Shown one piece after another: positions 33,501-42,724 of a stretch of DNA of 64,000 nucleotides. Source of the DNA: Lewinellaceae bacterium (GTDB lineage Bacteria; Bacteroidota; Bacteroidia; Chitinophagales; Saprospiraceae); assembly GCA_016710765.1 (NCBI GenBank), contig JADJUJ010000006.1, positions 371,347 to 435,346 on the forward strand, given 5' to 3'. Each line of letters starts with the position of its first letter. Positions within the stretch are counted from its first letter, which is position 1. The translations under genes were made by a program, and so were the position numbers. A model generated the notes under the pieces. It was given only the letters and a program-made list of their open reading frames with translations. It had not been told where the DNA came from and made no database searches.

Positions 33501-35694
33501 TTTGGCCACTTATAAAATTACCATTCGGAGTGGTCCAGTCGTATTTGAAATTACTGCCCACGGATGAGCCGCTGCCATTGAGCTTTAGGATCAGTGCATT
33601 GCAGTTCAGCCAGGCATCCAAACCGGCATGGGCCATAGGAACATCGGTACTTGCGCTCACCGCAATGCTATCGATAGCAACGCAACCGCTGTTTTGACCT
33701 GTAACGGTTACATAATAGGTGCCTGCTGCAACTACTTCAACGGTAGGCGTGCTGGCACCAAATCCCCCGGGCCCGCTCCAATTGAAGTCAACATCGCCGG
33801 CGCTTACCAGCGCTTCCAGTGTTGCGGTCGGGATCAAACAGGTAATGTTTCCTCCGCTGAGGCTCAGGTCTGGAACCAGGGTGTCTTTTTCAACCATATA
33901 GGCTGCCGTTGCTGCGCAACCATTGAGCGTGTCGGTTACAACAATAGTATAGGCTCCCTCGGTTGTAGTTGGAAAACTGAGTTCGCTGCTGCTAAACCCA
34001 TTCGGGCCGCTCCAGGAAATGTCAAGGTTGGTAGGATCAACGGTGGCTTCCAGGTTAGCGATAGCAGCAGTACAGGTGATGGCATTGCCGCTTACGCTCA
34101 CGGTAGGAGCATCAAAATTGGCAGTAACAACCACTTCAGCCGTTCCAGTGCAGCCACTTACGGTGTTGGTAACCAACAAGGAGTAAGTCCCTGCTGCGCC
34201 AACCTGAATTTCCGTGGCACTAACATCGCTTAATATCTCGCCATCAGCAGTACTCCATGCGTAAGTAATGCTTGCTCCGCTGGCGGAACCCAAAGCACTC
34301 AGGGAAGTAGTTGGTGTAGTGCAATCGAGGTGGGTGTCTTCAGAAACCTGTGCCCAAGCCAGCGAACCATCCGATTCCACGGTGATGGTACCACTGCTGC
34401 TGCAGCCATTAACAGCGTCGGTTACGACAACTGTGTAGTCACCTGGGATGGTAACTGTTGTTGTTTCTGTTGCGGCGCTAAAGCCATTGAGGCCCGTCCA
34501 AAGATAATCGAACAACAATCCCGTCAGACTGCCATCGGCATTTGCACTAATGTCGATGCTGCTGGCAGCGCAAGTTAAACTTGGGAGGCTGTCCGACAAA
34601 GCAATGACAGGCACCTCCGTATCAGCCGTAAGGGTAAAGGCTACGATGTTTCCGCAACCACCCAGGGTATCCAGGATGGCAGCCGTATACAAGCCGGTAA
34701 GGGTTGTTGTAAAGCTTGGTTCTGACGTGTTGAATCCATTAGGCCCCGTCCAACCCTGAAAAACAGTATTTAAAGGAAGAAAAGTAGCCACAACGGTACT
34801 GGAGTCATTGAGACAATTAATGGGAGTAGCAGATGTTTCCAGCAACAGGGCCGGAATCGTACTGCTCACCACAACCACATCACTGGCGCTGCAGCCGTTG
34901 GTTTCGTCTGTGCCGGTCAGCAGGTAGTTACCGGAATGGATGAAACTGGGGTTTAAATCCAGTGAACTCAGGCCGATTTGGCCGTTGTTGTTGAAGAGTC
35001 CTCCATCCGAGGCTTCCCAAGACCAGGATACCCCATTTCCACCAGCATCCACGCTGCCAGAGAGCGTACCTGTACTGTTGGCGCAGAGTAAACTCTGATC
35101 GTCGCCAGCGGATACCAAGGGTGGGAGTGTATCCGTTACAAGCAGGAAGGTATCTTTGCTGATACAGCCACTGGGAAGGTGGGTAAGGGTGAGTTCATAG
35201 GCGCCTGCGGCATTCACCTGTACGGCAAAAGTTTCGGCGCCAGCCAGAATTTGCCCGCCGGCATAAGCCTCCCAATGTCCGCTGTAGTCATCCAGCATGT
35301 CGGAAACAATAGATTCCAGGGTAACTACCGGGTCGGTGCAGGTAATCGCATTTGGCCCGCCGATAGCGGGAGGGAGCGGATAAGCGGGGGCATCGAGCAT
35401 AATAACCAGCGTTGCAATGCTGTCCATTTGATCGGTTACCGTACAGGAATAAGTTCCTGCAGGAAGGCCACTAATGTCCTCTGTGGTAGCGCCGTTGCTC
35501 CAGGAAAAGGAGTAAGGGGCTGTTCCATCGCTGACGCTGATAAATACGGCGCCATCACTGCCACCAAAGCAATGAATCTGTTGAATGGAGTCGAGTTGAA
35601 TAATAGGAGTGGTTTGGGAATAAGCGGCTGAACTGGCAATGAAACACAGCAGTAAAGCCAATGCAAAACGCATTGCGTTGAGAGATGAAACCAT
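30562..35694 (-). CDS. Giant SprB/HYR-repeat adhesin with T9SS sorting domain
   Basis: 1710 residues; an in-frame ATG at 35673 gives a cleaner signal peptide ('MRFALALLLCFIASSAAYSQ'). One SprB repeat follows the signal ('CFGGSDGAVFISVSDGTAPY'). The first half then holds about seven PKD/Ig-like units, each with a 'Y-x-V-x-V-T-D-x-x-x-G-C' ending. A run of SprB repeats lies at about 790-1080, two HYR-type domains with 'PPVLTCPDDITTG'-like motifs are interleaved with further SprB repeats, and the last 75 residues are a T9SS sorting domain ('VYPNPATHFVNISF' to 'IYRKIVVE'). SprB-type proteins are cell-surface adhesins used in gliding or attachment. No enzymatic domain is present. It is transcribed towards the methyltransferase and divergently from the UbiB-like gene. 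Confidence 0.85.
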   Translation of the reverse strand: MVSSLNAMRFALALLLCFIASSAAYSQTTPIIQLDSIQQIHCFGGSDGAVFISVSDGTAPYSFSWSNGATTEDISGLPAGTYSCTVTDQMDSIATLVIMLDAPAYPLPPAIGGPNAITCTDPVVTLESIVSDMLDDYSGHWEAYAGGQILAGAETFAVQVNAAGAYELTLTHLPSGCISKDTFLLVTDTLPPLVSAGDDQSLLCANSTGTLSGSVDAGGNGVSWSWEASDGGLFNNNGQIGLSSLDLNPSFIHSGNYLLTGTDETNGCSASDVVVVSSTIPALLLETSATPINCLNDSSTVVATFLPLNTVFQGWTGPNGFNTSEPSFTTTLTGLYTAAILDTLGGCGNIVAFTLTADTEVPVIALSDSLPSLTCAASSIDISANADGSLTGLLFDYLWTGLNGFSAATETTTVTIPGDYTVVVTDAVNGCSSSGTITVESDGSLAWAQVSEDTHLDCTTPTTSLSALGSASGASITYAWSTADGEILSDVSATEIQVGAAGTYSLLVTNTVSGCTGTAEVVVTANFDAPTVSVSGNAITCTAAIANLEATVDPTNLDISWSGPNGFSSSELSFPTTTEGAYTIVVTDTLNGCAATAAYMVEKDTLVPDLSLSGGNITCLIPTATLEALVSAGDVDFNWSGPGGFGASTPTVEVVAAGTYYVTVTGQNSGCVAIDSIAVSASTDVPMAHAGLDAWLNCNALILKLNGSGSSVGSNFKYDWTTPNGNFISGQTTLSPRIDAAGTYILTVTDSLNGCFAMDTVLVMMRPAVTASLDNIQQISCFGQGNGSITAVAGGGNGTYNYGWSNGGQSATISNLVAGNYTVVVIDGDGCSATVSQQITQPTQLQTNATATAETFGGLNDGTASVSPAGGISPYTVLWSNGAMTFDIDNLVPGNYTAVVTDANGCTKSETATVNASNCFLTTNLAASNISCFGANDGAISLSVAMAPDPVLIAWSNGADSTELSNLAPGLYTVTVTDGNGCSLERDVTITSPQELSIGIVIQQNVSCVNSSDGYLAASANGGAQPYTFNWSNTATEAINLFLSPGTYTVTVTDANGCTEVQVGDIIATDVTPPILYVQNITVSLDVDGIANFTAEDLIQVGFDTECDIASTSVTPNSFDCTELGVHTVEVTATDVNGNSTSVSATVKVVDNVFPILSCPPNITLGLCDAFYAYAQPTVDDNCTVDPGTLVQTSGFVSGVLFPVGTTVQKFAYTDIYGNTGTCQWSVTVEPNPNQSTTLNAASCAADCNGSISLSISGGASPYSVSWDNGQTGLMATDLCPGLHTYSITDGLGCVTIYNATLGEDDNIAPTLILKQGVAQLDANGMASISADIFDDGSFDNCGIASWSVDQSDFTCAGIGYQNVMVTLTDFSGNSVSGVAELAVVDLIPPVLTCPDDITTGICSTLVVFPQPDFSDNCTNTAATLEQTGGLPAGSVFPMGLTVQAFKATDNSGNTGTCSFSITVADMPSYSASIAAPSCPGECNGFITVTPMDGLMPFTYTWSDGQTTAVANNLCAGLYTVTVTDAAGCTQSTTFPAVQPPTAIMLGTLLVEQDVDDAGVGSIQLSVSGGTPGYQYNWTLDGQFFANTLNISGLHAGTYVLLVTDANGCTQEASFVITNTVQTTEPAWAQTLQVYPNPATHFVNISFKQSTGGGLQIEVLDVNGRVLSAQQYDATVSSMQLDVTALPTGMCILRISNEKGEMIYRKIVVE

Positions 35695-35807
35695 AAGGCG
35701 GATTTAAATTAGAAATTAAAAACTAAGTTTTTTGTAATTGCGGTTTTTTACGGCCGAAAGTTATGCATTTTTGTTGCGGAGCGCAGATTACAATTTGATT
35801 AAATTTT

Positions 35808-37474
35808 ATGATGAAGAATTCAAAACCCTATACCGGTGGCCAGCGGGTTCGAAAAGCATATGCCACAGCCATTCGTGTTTTGCTCAGTTATTCTTGGCTG
35901 CTGCTGGGTAAAAAAATATTTGGGCAGGCTTATTATGACAAGCGGATCATGGCCCTGCACCTCCGGAATGCCCAAAAGGTGAAAAATGCCATTATTGAAC
36001 TGAAAGGGCTTTTTATAAAGGTGGGCCAAATGCTGTCTATCCTGTCAAATTTTTTGCCGGAGGCCTTCCAAAAGCCACTGGAGGAATTGCAGGACCATGT
36101 GCCCCCGCGACCCATGGAACAAGTCCGCGACCGCTTTTTGCGGGAGTTTGGAAAAATGCCAGAGGAGATGTTTGCCCGCTTCGACGAAACGCCATTGGCT
36201 GCCGCCTCGATCGGACAGGTGCACCGGGCGCAACTTCCAGATGGAACGGAGATTGTGGTCAAGATTCAACACGCCGACATCGAGGAAGTCGCACAAATAG
36301 ATTTGCAGGTGATCCTGCGCATTACCCGCTTGATTTCCTGGTTTTACCAGATTCAGGGAATGGGCTATCTCTATACCCAGGTTCGCAAAATGATTGAGGA
36401 TGAGTTGGATTTTAAGCAGGAAGCCAGGGCGATGACAAAAATTGCTCAAAATTTGGCAAACGAGCCGGGTGTAAAGGTTCCGCTGGTGTATGAAGCCTAC
36501 AGTACCAGCAGGATCCTCACTTCCGGATGGTCGGATGGTAGTAAGATTTCTAATACGGAGCAACTGGAGCAATGGGGCCTCAACCGAAACGACATTGCAC
36601 GAAACCTGTTGAAAGCGTATTGTAAAATGCTGTTTGTGGATGGGTACTACCATGCTGACCCACATCCGGGCAATATTTTGGTGGAAAAAAGCGGTGACAT
36701 TGTGCTGCTGGATTTCGGCGCGGTAGGCCAACTCAGTGCTGCCATGCAAGAAGGGATTCCCAGGTTGATTGAAGCCGCAGTTCGAAATGATACCCAGGCA
36801 ATGATTGACACCTTTCGCAATATGGGCTTTCTGACAGAAGGTAGGGAAGCACAGCAAATGGCGGAAAAATGATCAATGCACTCCGCAATTTTCTCCAAAA
36901 CGAAGTGCAGTTTGAAGGGCTGAATTTCAAAGAGATCAAGGTAAATCCGCTGGACAACAGCCTCATCAATCTCTTACGGGACGTTGGGCTGAATGGAATA
37001 GCGGGCACTGTTCAGGTTCCCAAAGACTATGTCCTCCTCAACCGAATGCTGACCCTGCTCCTCGGCTTGTGCAACACATTGGCGCCCGAACTTAATCCGC
37101 TCGATGTGGTGCGCCCGTACGCCCAGCAATTTGTTATGGCGGAGAAATGCGACACCCTTACCTATATTAAGAACTTTCTTACGAATTCACTTTCAAACGC
37201 CCTGGCACTGCCTGATGAACTCCGCACCGTGTTACAAAAAACGCGCTCAGGGCAACTGGAAATGCTTAATCCGGATGTTAGGTACAGTGCCCGACTGCTT
37301 TATTTAGCAATACATCAGGTCCTGTTTGTCCTGCTCAGCGCCGGTTCGGCAACGGCCGCCTGGTATTGGTCAGACCAATATGACGTCCGCTTGCTTTGGG
37401 TGGCAGCAGCCTGCTTCACTTTTCTTTTATTGCGGGCCTTCAGAAAGGGCGAACGATTGTTCAATAAGTTGTGA
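35808..37474 (+). CDS. UbiB/ABC1-family atypical kinase (one frameshift)
   Basis: About 555 residues after adding one A to the A5 run at 36865-36869, which joins 'REAQQMAEK' to 'MINALRNFLQ'. The ABC1 core is complete: 'FIKVGQMLS' (the KxGQ motif), 'AAASIGQVH' (the Ala-rich loop), 'VKIQ', 'YYHADPHPGNIL' and 'LLDFGAVG'. Two hydrophobic helices end the protein, as in UbiB relatives that sit on the inner membrane and support quinone or lipid metabolism. The break creates an ATGA overlap that looks like a translational coupling of two genes, but both halves are needed for the family length. Divergent from the adhesin gene. Confidence 0.82.
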
Positions 37475-37499
37475 TCTTAATTGTGCCTGATTCCGTTGG

Positions 37500-39626
37500 T
37501 TATATCGAAACGTCCTTGTTCTTCCTGCCCGATCGGTCGATCATCGTCGAACTGGCCTGCTGGGTACCGAACATGGCAATGTCTTGAATATTGACATGAG
37601 GAGGTGCGCTCACCATGTAATAGATGGCATCTGCCACATCGGGTGAGGTGAGGGGCTGAAAATCGTTGTAGATCCGGGCTCGTTCCACATCGCCATCAAA
37701 ACGCGTTACCGCAAACTCTGTTTCTTCCACATGGCCCGGCGATACCTGGCTTACCCGAATATTATAGGCGTGCAAATCGAGCCGTATGGCCCTGGTCAGG
37801 GCGTCGACGCCAAATTTTGTTGCACAGTAAACATTGCCATTTGGATACACTTCCTTGCCTGCACTGGATCCAATATTGATGATATGGCCCTGCCGGCGTT
37901 GTACCATGCCCGGTGCAATGCAGCGCGTAACGTACAGCAAGCCCTTTAGGTTGGTATCGATCATCGTATCCCAATGCAAAAGGCTGCCTTCGTGAATGGG
38001 TGCCAGCCCTTTCGCCAAACCAGCATTGTTGATCAAAACATCCACCACTTCCCATGGCTTGGGCAAGTTTTCCAGGTTTTCCTGCACTGCCATGGCCTCG
38101 CGAACATCAAAACACAATGTCAGGATATCCGACTGGTATTGTTCACGGAATTGTTGCGCCATGGCATCCAGCCGTTCCTGTCGTCTTCCGGTGAGGATAA
38201 GCCGATGCCCTTTTTGGGCAAAAAGCGTTGCGGTTGCTTTTCCTATTCCCGAGGTCGCTCCGGTGATGAGTACGGTTAAGCGCTTAACCTGAGGTGTTGG
38301 CGCTGCTGGGATGGTTTCCGGTTCGGGTTGGATCGCTTTTTCAACAGGCGCTGGCGTTGGGTCGGCTTGGGGCAGGCCCTCAGGTTGCTTGTTTTCCAAC
38401 TGGATCATTTGCTCCAGTTTGAGTTGCAGCAGGGTGTCCTTAGGGTTTTCTTCCAGTGCTTTTTGCAGGTAGAGCACGCTGGCCTCTTGTTGGTCTGGCA
38501 GGTGCTCACTGGTCAGCAGCCCCAGTTTGCGGTAAATGCCGGGTGTGCCGGGCGCCATTTGCAACAGGCGGTCCCAACAATATTTAGCAAAGCGGTAATC
38601 GCCTTTCGATTGCGCAATTTCCCCCATCAACTCATACGATTTTGCTTCCTCCAGTCCACTGTCGTGCAAAATGCCCAGTTGTTGTTCTGCTGCTTCTGGT
38701 GATCGGGCGTGCCGGGAGAGGGCCAGCAAATACTCGGTGCGCAGATTCTGGTGTTCCGGATGCTCCTCAACTGCGAGTTGAAACAAGGCCAATCCACGCT
38801 CAATTTGGCCATTTTGCAACCAAAGCCAGGCATCTTTGATGGTTTGCTGGATTTCAGCTTTATTGATCTCTGCAACCGGTTCGTCGGAAAGTGCCGTTTC
38901 CGCTGCCGTTATTTGTTCCTGAATTGGCTCCTGTGTCTCGGCGGGCGTCAGCGGTTTGTCTTCAACAGCGGAGAAGGCTATCGGTCCGGGTGGCGGTGGC
39001 GCCAGCGTATGGCCCTCCATGGCTTTGTGTGATATTTTTTGAACAAAATCGCCGTGTTTGTCCAGCATGTCGAATTGCTGAAAGAGCAATTTGTAAGCGC
39101 CGGCCTGCAGTTGTGGAAGGGTGAAATACATCGTGTCTTTCAGGATACTGAGCACTTCGCCAATCTCATTGGCAATGTTGCGTATTCGCTGTATAAGCGC
39201 CGCTGCATCCTTTCGCTCGATGTCGGTAAGGGTGCGTTCTTTTTCAATCCAGGCCAGGTGTTGGTTTTGCCAGTAGTTCATGTACTGCAAAGCATCAGCC
39301 ATTCGATCAATCAGTGTAGGTTCCGGCGTGTAGTCCGATTCTCCTGGCAAAATGGCCCGGCCATCCGCTACGGTAATAATGGCCCGGGGCTGGTGTACCA
39401 ACTCCTGCAACAGCGACAATAGCCCTGTCATACAGGCTTCACTTTTTAACAGGTTAGCCGTTATGATTAGTAATAGGGGGCCGTCTTTGCCCCGCAGTTT
39501 TTCGGCTAAAAAGCCTTCCTTTTCTGTGGTGTGTTCGAATGCAATAGATGCGCCGGAAAGATCCTGGGTAATTTGGTCGGCCAGGTCTTTATTCTGACTG
39601 CAGTACGCTAAGGTTATGGTTTTCAT
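37500..39626 (-). CDS. TIR-like / TPR / short-chain dehydrogenase fusion
   Basis: 708 residues, cytosolic. In order: a TIR-like domain (about 1-105; 'ITLAYCSQNKDLADQI', 'PLLLIITANLLKSEACMTG'); a helical segment (110-210); a Pro-rich linker with 'APPPPGP'; TPR-like repeats (about 255-400); a second Pro/Glu linker; and an SDR dehydrogenase (about 447-700). The SDR part is complete: 'TGATSGIG' for the dinucleotide, 'NNAG', the catalytic Ser in 'NIGSSAG' and YxxxK in 'YCATKFG', close to YdfG-type oxidoreductases. In the TIR part the position of the NADase glutamate (as in 'WCRKEL') appears to be Gly ('ACMTGL'), so NAD cleavage may be lost. The frame has no break. Function unknown; it starts 27 bases downstream of the redoxin gene's stop. 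Confidence 0.8.
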   Translation of the reverse strand: MKTITLAYCSQNKDLADQITQDLSGASIAFEHTTEKEGFLAEKLRGKDGPLLLIITANLLKSEACMTGLLSLLQELVHQPRAIITVADGRAILPGESDYTPEPTLIDRMADALQYMNYWQNQHLAWIEKERTLTDIERKDAAALIQRIRNIANEIGEVLSILKDTMYFTLPQLQAGAYKLLFQQFDMLDKHGDFVQKISHKAMEGHTLAPPPPGPIAFSAVEDKPLTPAETQEPIQEQITAAETALSDEPVAEINKAEIQQTIKDAWLWLQNGQIERGLALFQLAVEEHPEHQNLRTEYLLALSRHARSPEAAEQQLGILHDSGLEEAKSYELMGEIAQSKGDYRFAKYCWDRLLQMAPGTPGIYRKLGLLTSEHLPDQQEASVLYLQKALEENPKDTLLQLKLEQMIQLENKQPEGLPQADPTPAPVEKAIQPEPETIPAAPTPQVKRLTVLITGATSGIGKATATLFAQKGHRLILTGRRQERLDAMAQQFREQYQSDILTLCFDVREAMAVQENLENLPKPWEVVDVLINNAGLAKGLAPIHEGSLLHWDTMIDTNLKGLLYVTRCIAPGMVQRRQGHIINIGSSAGKEVYPNGNVYCATKFGVDALTRAIRLDLHAYNIRVSQVSPGHVEETEFAVTRFDGDVERARIYNDFQPLTSPDVADAIYYMVSAPPHVNIQDIAMFGTQQASSTMIDRSGRKNKDVSI

Positions 39627-39653
39627 AATGCAATGTTGTAATCGGCGATGGTA

Positions 39654-40974
39654 TTATTCCTGGGTTAGCTCGAGCATCAGCGACTCAAAATCCTTCCGGA
39701 AGGTTTCATAACGCGACGTGGCAGGGCCGTCAAAACCGGTATGAATATGGCGGACTTTATTTTGCTGGTCAATGATGATCATCGTGGGGAAGGAACTCAC
39801 TTTGCTGAGCATAGGGAAAACGCGTTCAGCGGTCGAAGTATTGGCCTCACCCGCATAAACCAGATCAAAAGGTATGCCTAAACGCTTTTTATAGGCAGCA
39901 AGATGTGCAATAGCAGCCGAGGGATCTTTGTCCCGTTCAAACCCAAATCCTACCACTGCCATCTTTTTGGCTTGTTCGGGGTGCTTTTCGAGGTAATCTT
40001 TCAGGAAAACCTGCTCATCGCGGCAGTTGGGGCACCATGTTCCCATGATGGTAAACAATCGTATTTTTCCATCAAAATAGCCTGAGGGATAGCGCAAATT
40101 GCCACCTGCTGTATTGGGCAAATCAAAAGCAAGCGGTCCGGCAGTTGGCTTTAAGGCTGTCAGGGAGTCGGGATTGCCCAAGGCGAAATTAGGGTCGCGC
40201 CAGGCGGTCCAAAGGGTCCGGTAATGTGTGCCGGATTTAAATTCGCCCTGAAGGGTGTCGCCTTTTATGCTGCCACTAAACAGGAATGCATGGGATCCAT
40301 CGAAGCAGGAAAGCCAAAATTTTCGGCCCTGCACGGTTCCTTCCAAAAAGCGATAATCACCGGTTTCTGTTCGGAAAGTACCACTCAGGTGGTTGCCTTC
40401 TTGTTTGAATTCACCAATGGCTTTTTCAGGGGTTTGGGTTTCTGTGCCGAACAAGGTTGCCCAGTTGCCACTGAGGTCGGCCAAAGGTTTTTCATTCATC
40501 GGCGTAAAGCGGTACGTTTTTCCGGCTTTTGCGCGAAACCGTACCCGGTAATTTTCTTTACTGGTCACCACCCATTCGCCGTCCATATCCGGGCCGCGAA
40601 TGTCCGCGCGGAGGTACGACTGGTATTCGGGAAAAAACAACACCATCGTGTCACGCGCGGTGCGCTTGTTGTGCCCAAAAAGAATGCTGTCGCAATGAAT
40701 GCGCTCCGTTCCATTAATGATGTCAATGGTGAACCGATCAGCATCCAGGTAATTTACCTCGAAATTAAAGGCAACTCACCTTCGGTAAAATAGTCTTGTA
40801 AGGAAAATACCGAGTCTTTTTGTGCACGGGAAACCGGATGTCTTCCAGGCTCAAAACACCACGCCAAATACCCGGTGCGATGCTGTTGTAAGGCGCTTCC
40901 GCCACCAGGCAACCGTTGAACAGGCCGCTCAAGAAGAGCCCTGCAAGGAGGAGATAGAATGTAGTTTTATACAT
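39654..40974 (-). CDS. TlpA-like thioredoxin-fold lipoprotein (two frameshifts)
   Basis: About 440 residues when two short runs are corrected: one T missing (minus-strand view) at 40767-40769 and one A missing at 40817-40821. The joined sequence reads 'PVHKKDSVFSLQDYF' and 'GELPFNFEVNYLDAD'. The start at 40974 gives a lipoprotein signal with lipobox 'FNGC'. A beta-rich region of about 250 residues ('DLSGNWATLFG', 'EFKQEGNHLSGTFRTETGDY') is followed by a TlpA/ResA-type redoxin domain with the active pair in 'TWCPNCRDE' and the cis-Pro in 'SSFPTMIII'. Such proteins reduce disulfides in the envelope. The N-terminal region is like that of other Bacteroidota TlpA lipoproteins. Confidence 0.8.
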
Positions 40975-41133
40975 ATTTGGAAAGAATGATTGTAATTTTG
41001 AAGGCTGCAAAATTTTAAACCGCAAAGTTCGCAAAGGGTTTTAACAATGGTGACAAACTGACCCACGAATCTGCCCTCTATTGATCTTTAGCCGTTATAT
41101 GGTCTGTATGGGCAGGTAAAAACAAACTTTACT

Positions 41134-42564
41134 ATGAAACGACTCCTTCCTTTTTGGTTTGTACTGTTCCCGCTTTTGCTGTTGGCACAGGAGCACGGCC
41201 GGCATTACACTGCTCCATCTGATCCACTGGTGCAAAAGAACCTGGCGGAATGGCAGGACCTGAAATTTGGACTGCTGATGCACTGGGGGACTTACAGCCA
41301 GTGGGGAATTGTGGAATCCTGGAGCCTTTGTCCGGAAGATGAAGGTTGGTGCGAGCGCCGGGGCCCGTACAGCACCGACTGGTATGCCTACAAAAAGGCC
41401 TACGAAAATTTGCAAACCAGTTTCAACCCGACCCGCTTTAATCCCGAAAAATGGGCTGCTGCTGCGCAAAATGCGGGCATGCGATATGTGGTGTTTACCA
41501 CGAAGCACCACGACGGGTTTTGTATGTTTGATACCCACCAAACCGATTACAAGATTACGGATACGCTGTGCCCCTTTTCCAGTAACCCACGGGCAGACGT
41601 CACCAAGGCCATTTTTGAGGCTTTCAGGGAACAAAAGTTTAAAGTCGGCGCCTACTTTTCTAAGCCCGACTGGCACAGCCCCGACTTTTGGTGGCCGTAC
41701 TTTCCGCCTAAAGACCGCAACATCAACTACGACCTGAACCGCTATCCGGAGCGCTACCAGCATTTTCGGGATTTTACCTACAATCAGCTCGAAGAACTGT
41801 GCACCAATTACGGTCGGCTCGACCTGCTTTGGCTGGATGGCGCCTGGGTACGGCCCGACTCTACCGTAAACCGGACGGAAAGCTGGCAGCGGGGAATCCC
41901 CGATGGACAGGACCTGGAAATGCACCGGATTGCCGCAATGGCCCGTGAAAAACAACCAGGCATCATGATCGTCGACCGATGGATACCAGGCCCTTACGAA
42001 AACTACCTCACACCAGAACAGGGGGTGCCCGACAAGCCATTGGGCGTTCCCTGGGAAACTTGCATGACGATGGGGAATTCCTGGTCGTATGTCCCGAAAG
42101 AAAATTACAAAAGCCCGCGCCGTTTGATCCATACCCTTTGTGATGTGGTGAGCAAAGGCGGCAACCTGCTGCTTAACATTGCTCCCGGACCGGATGGCGC
42201 CTGGCACCCGGAGGCCTACCAGCGCCTGGAAGCCATTGGGAAATGGATGGATGTAAACAGCGAAGCCATTTATGGCACGCACTCACCACGCAGCAGAATT
42301 ACCCGACTGGGCAATATGGTGTATACGGAAAAAGGAGAGAATCTGTACGCCATTTACCTGGCGGAGGAAGGGGAGGAGCAATTGCCCGATCAGGTTTGCC
42401 TGCGTTTTCTTTGTCCGGGTAAAGATCGGAAGATCACGCTACTGGGTTGTGACACGCCGCTGAATTGGCGCTGTGTAGACGGCGATACGGTAATTTGGTT
42501 GCCTGCAGGCCACTGCGGTGAATTGGCCGGGGCGTATGCCTGGGTATTTAAAATTGGATCGTAG
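41134..42564 (+). CDS. GH29 alpha-L-fucosidase
   Basis: 476 residues with a signal peptide ending at 'LLLLAQ'. GH29 hallmarks: 'KFGLLMHWGTYSQWG', 'GMRYVVFTTKHHDGFCMFD', and the nucleophile D235 in 'LDLLWLDGAW', followed by 'VSKGGNLLLNIAPGPDG'. The length equals that of the catalytic domain plus a short C-terminal beta-sandwich. It would release alpha-linked fucose in the periplasm or outside the cell. It is a single gene, not part of a visible polysaccharide locus. Its TAG stop lies inside a palindromic repeat cluster (42561-42724). A TAATTTTG box lies at 40993-41000, but without a well-spaced -33 partner. Confidence 0.9.
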   Translation: MKRLLPFWFVLFPLLLLAQEHGRHYTAPSDPLVQKNLAEWQDLKFGLLMHWGTYSQWGIVESWSLCPEDEGWCERRGPYSTDWYAYKKAYENLQTSFNPTRFNPEKWAAAAQNAGMRYVVFTTKHHDGFCMFDTHQTDYKITDTLCPFSSNPRADVTKAIFEAFREQKFKVGAYFSKPDWHSPDFWWPYFPPKDRNINYDLNRYPERYQHFRDFTYNQLEELCTNYGRLDLLWLDGAWVRPDSTVNRTESWQRGIPDGQDLEMHRIAAMAREKQPGIMIVDRWIPGPYENYLTPEQGVPDKPLGVPWETCMTMGNSWSYVPKENYKSPRRLIHTLCDVVSKGGNLLLNIAPGPDGAWHPEAYQRLEAIGKWMDVNSEAIYGTHSPRSRITRLGNMVYTEKGENLYAIYLAEEGEEQLPDQVCLRFLCPGKDRKITLLGCDTPLNWRCVDGDTVIWLPAGHCGELAGAYAWVFKIGS

Positions 42565-42724
42565 CGGCGACTTTAGTCGCCGAAAACGTAGCGGCGGCTT
42601 CAGTAGCCGAGATTGAAACATACCGACGGCTTCAGTCGCCGAAAATTTGCAACCGTCGCTTCAGTCGTTTCCGGCGACTACAGTCGCCTGGACTGTCACC
42701 GACTGCAGTCGGCGCTACAGCCGC
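42561..42724. repeat. Cluster of six degenerate GGCGACTNCAGTCGCC palindromes
   Basis: The gap between two convergent genes consists almost wholly of imperfect palindromes, such as CGGCGACTTTAGTCGCCG at 42565-42582 and CGGCGACTACAGTCGCC near 42672-42688. Several units begin GTAGCG. The first unit supplies the TAG stop of the GH29 gene (42562-42564), and the last, on the other strand, supplies the TAG stop of the LytTR gene (42715-42717). Related units lie at 47345-47364 and 47573-47590. They could form a bidirectional terminator; the repetition suggests a REP-like family. Confidence 0.85.

Noticed and set aside
31414..34233. Long plus-strand open frames opposite the adhesin gene
   Set aside because: They are mirror frames of a repetitive Ser/Thr/Gly-rich coding sequence; no recognisable domain and low-complexity composition.
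35808..37474. Two coupled genes with a true ATGA overlap
   Set aside because: The first piece ends in mid-domain, and together they make one UbiB-family protein; the overlap is a by-product of a lost A in a run.
40993..41000. Promoter of the fucosidase gene (TAATTTTG)
   Set aside because: The box is a good match, but the nearest TTTG is only 13 bases upstream and the gene start is 134 bases away; not enough to call.
42561..42724. CRISPR array
   Set aside because: The repeated units are palindromes of varying sequence with no regular spacers, and no cas genes are near.
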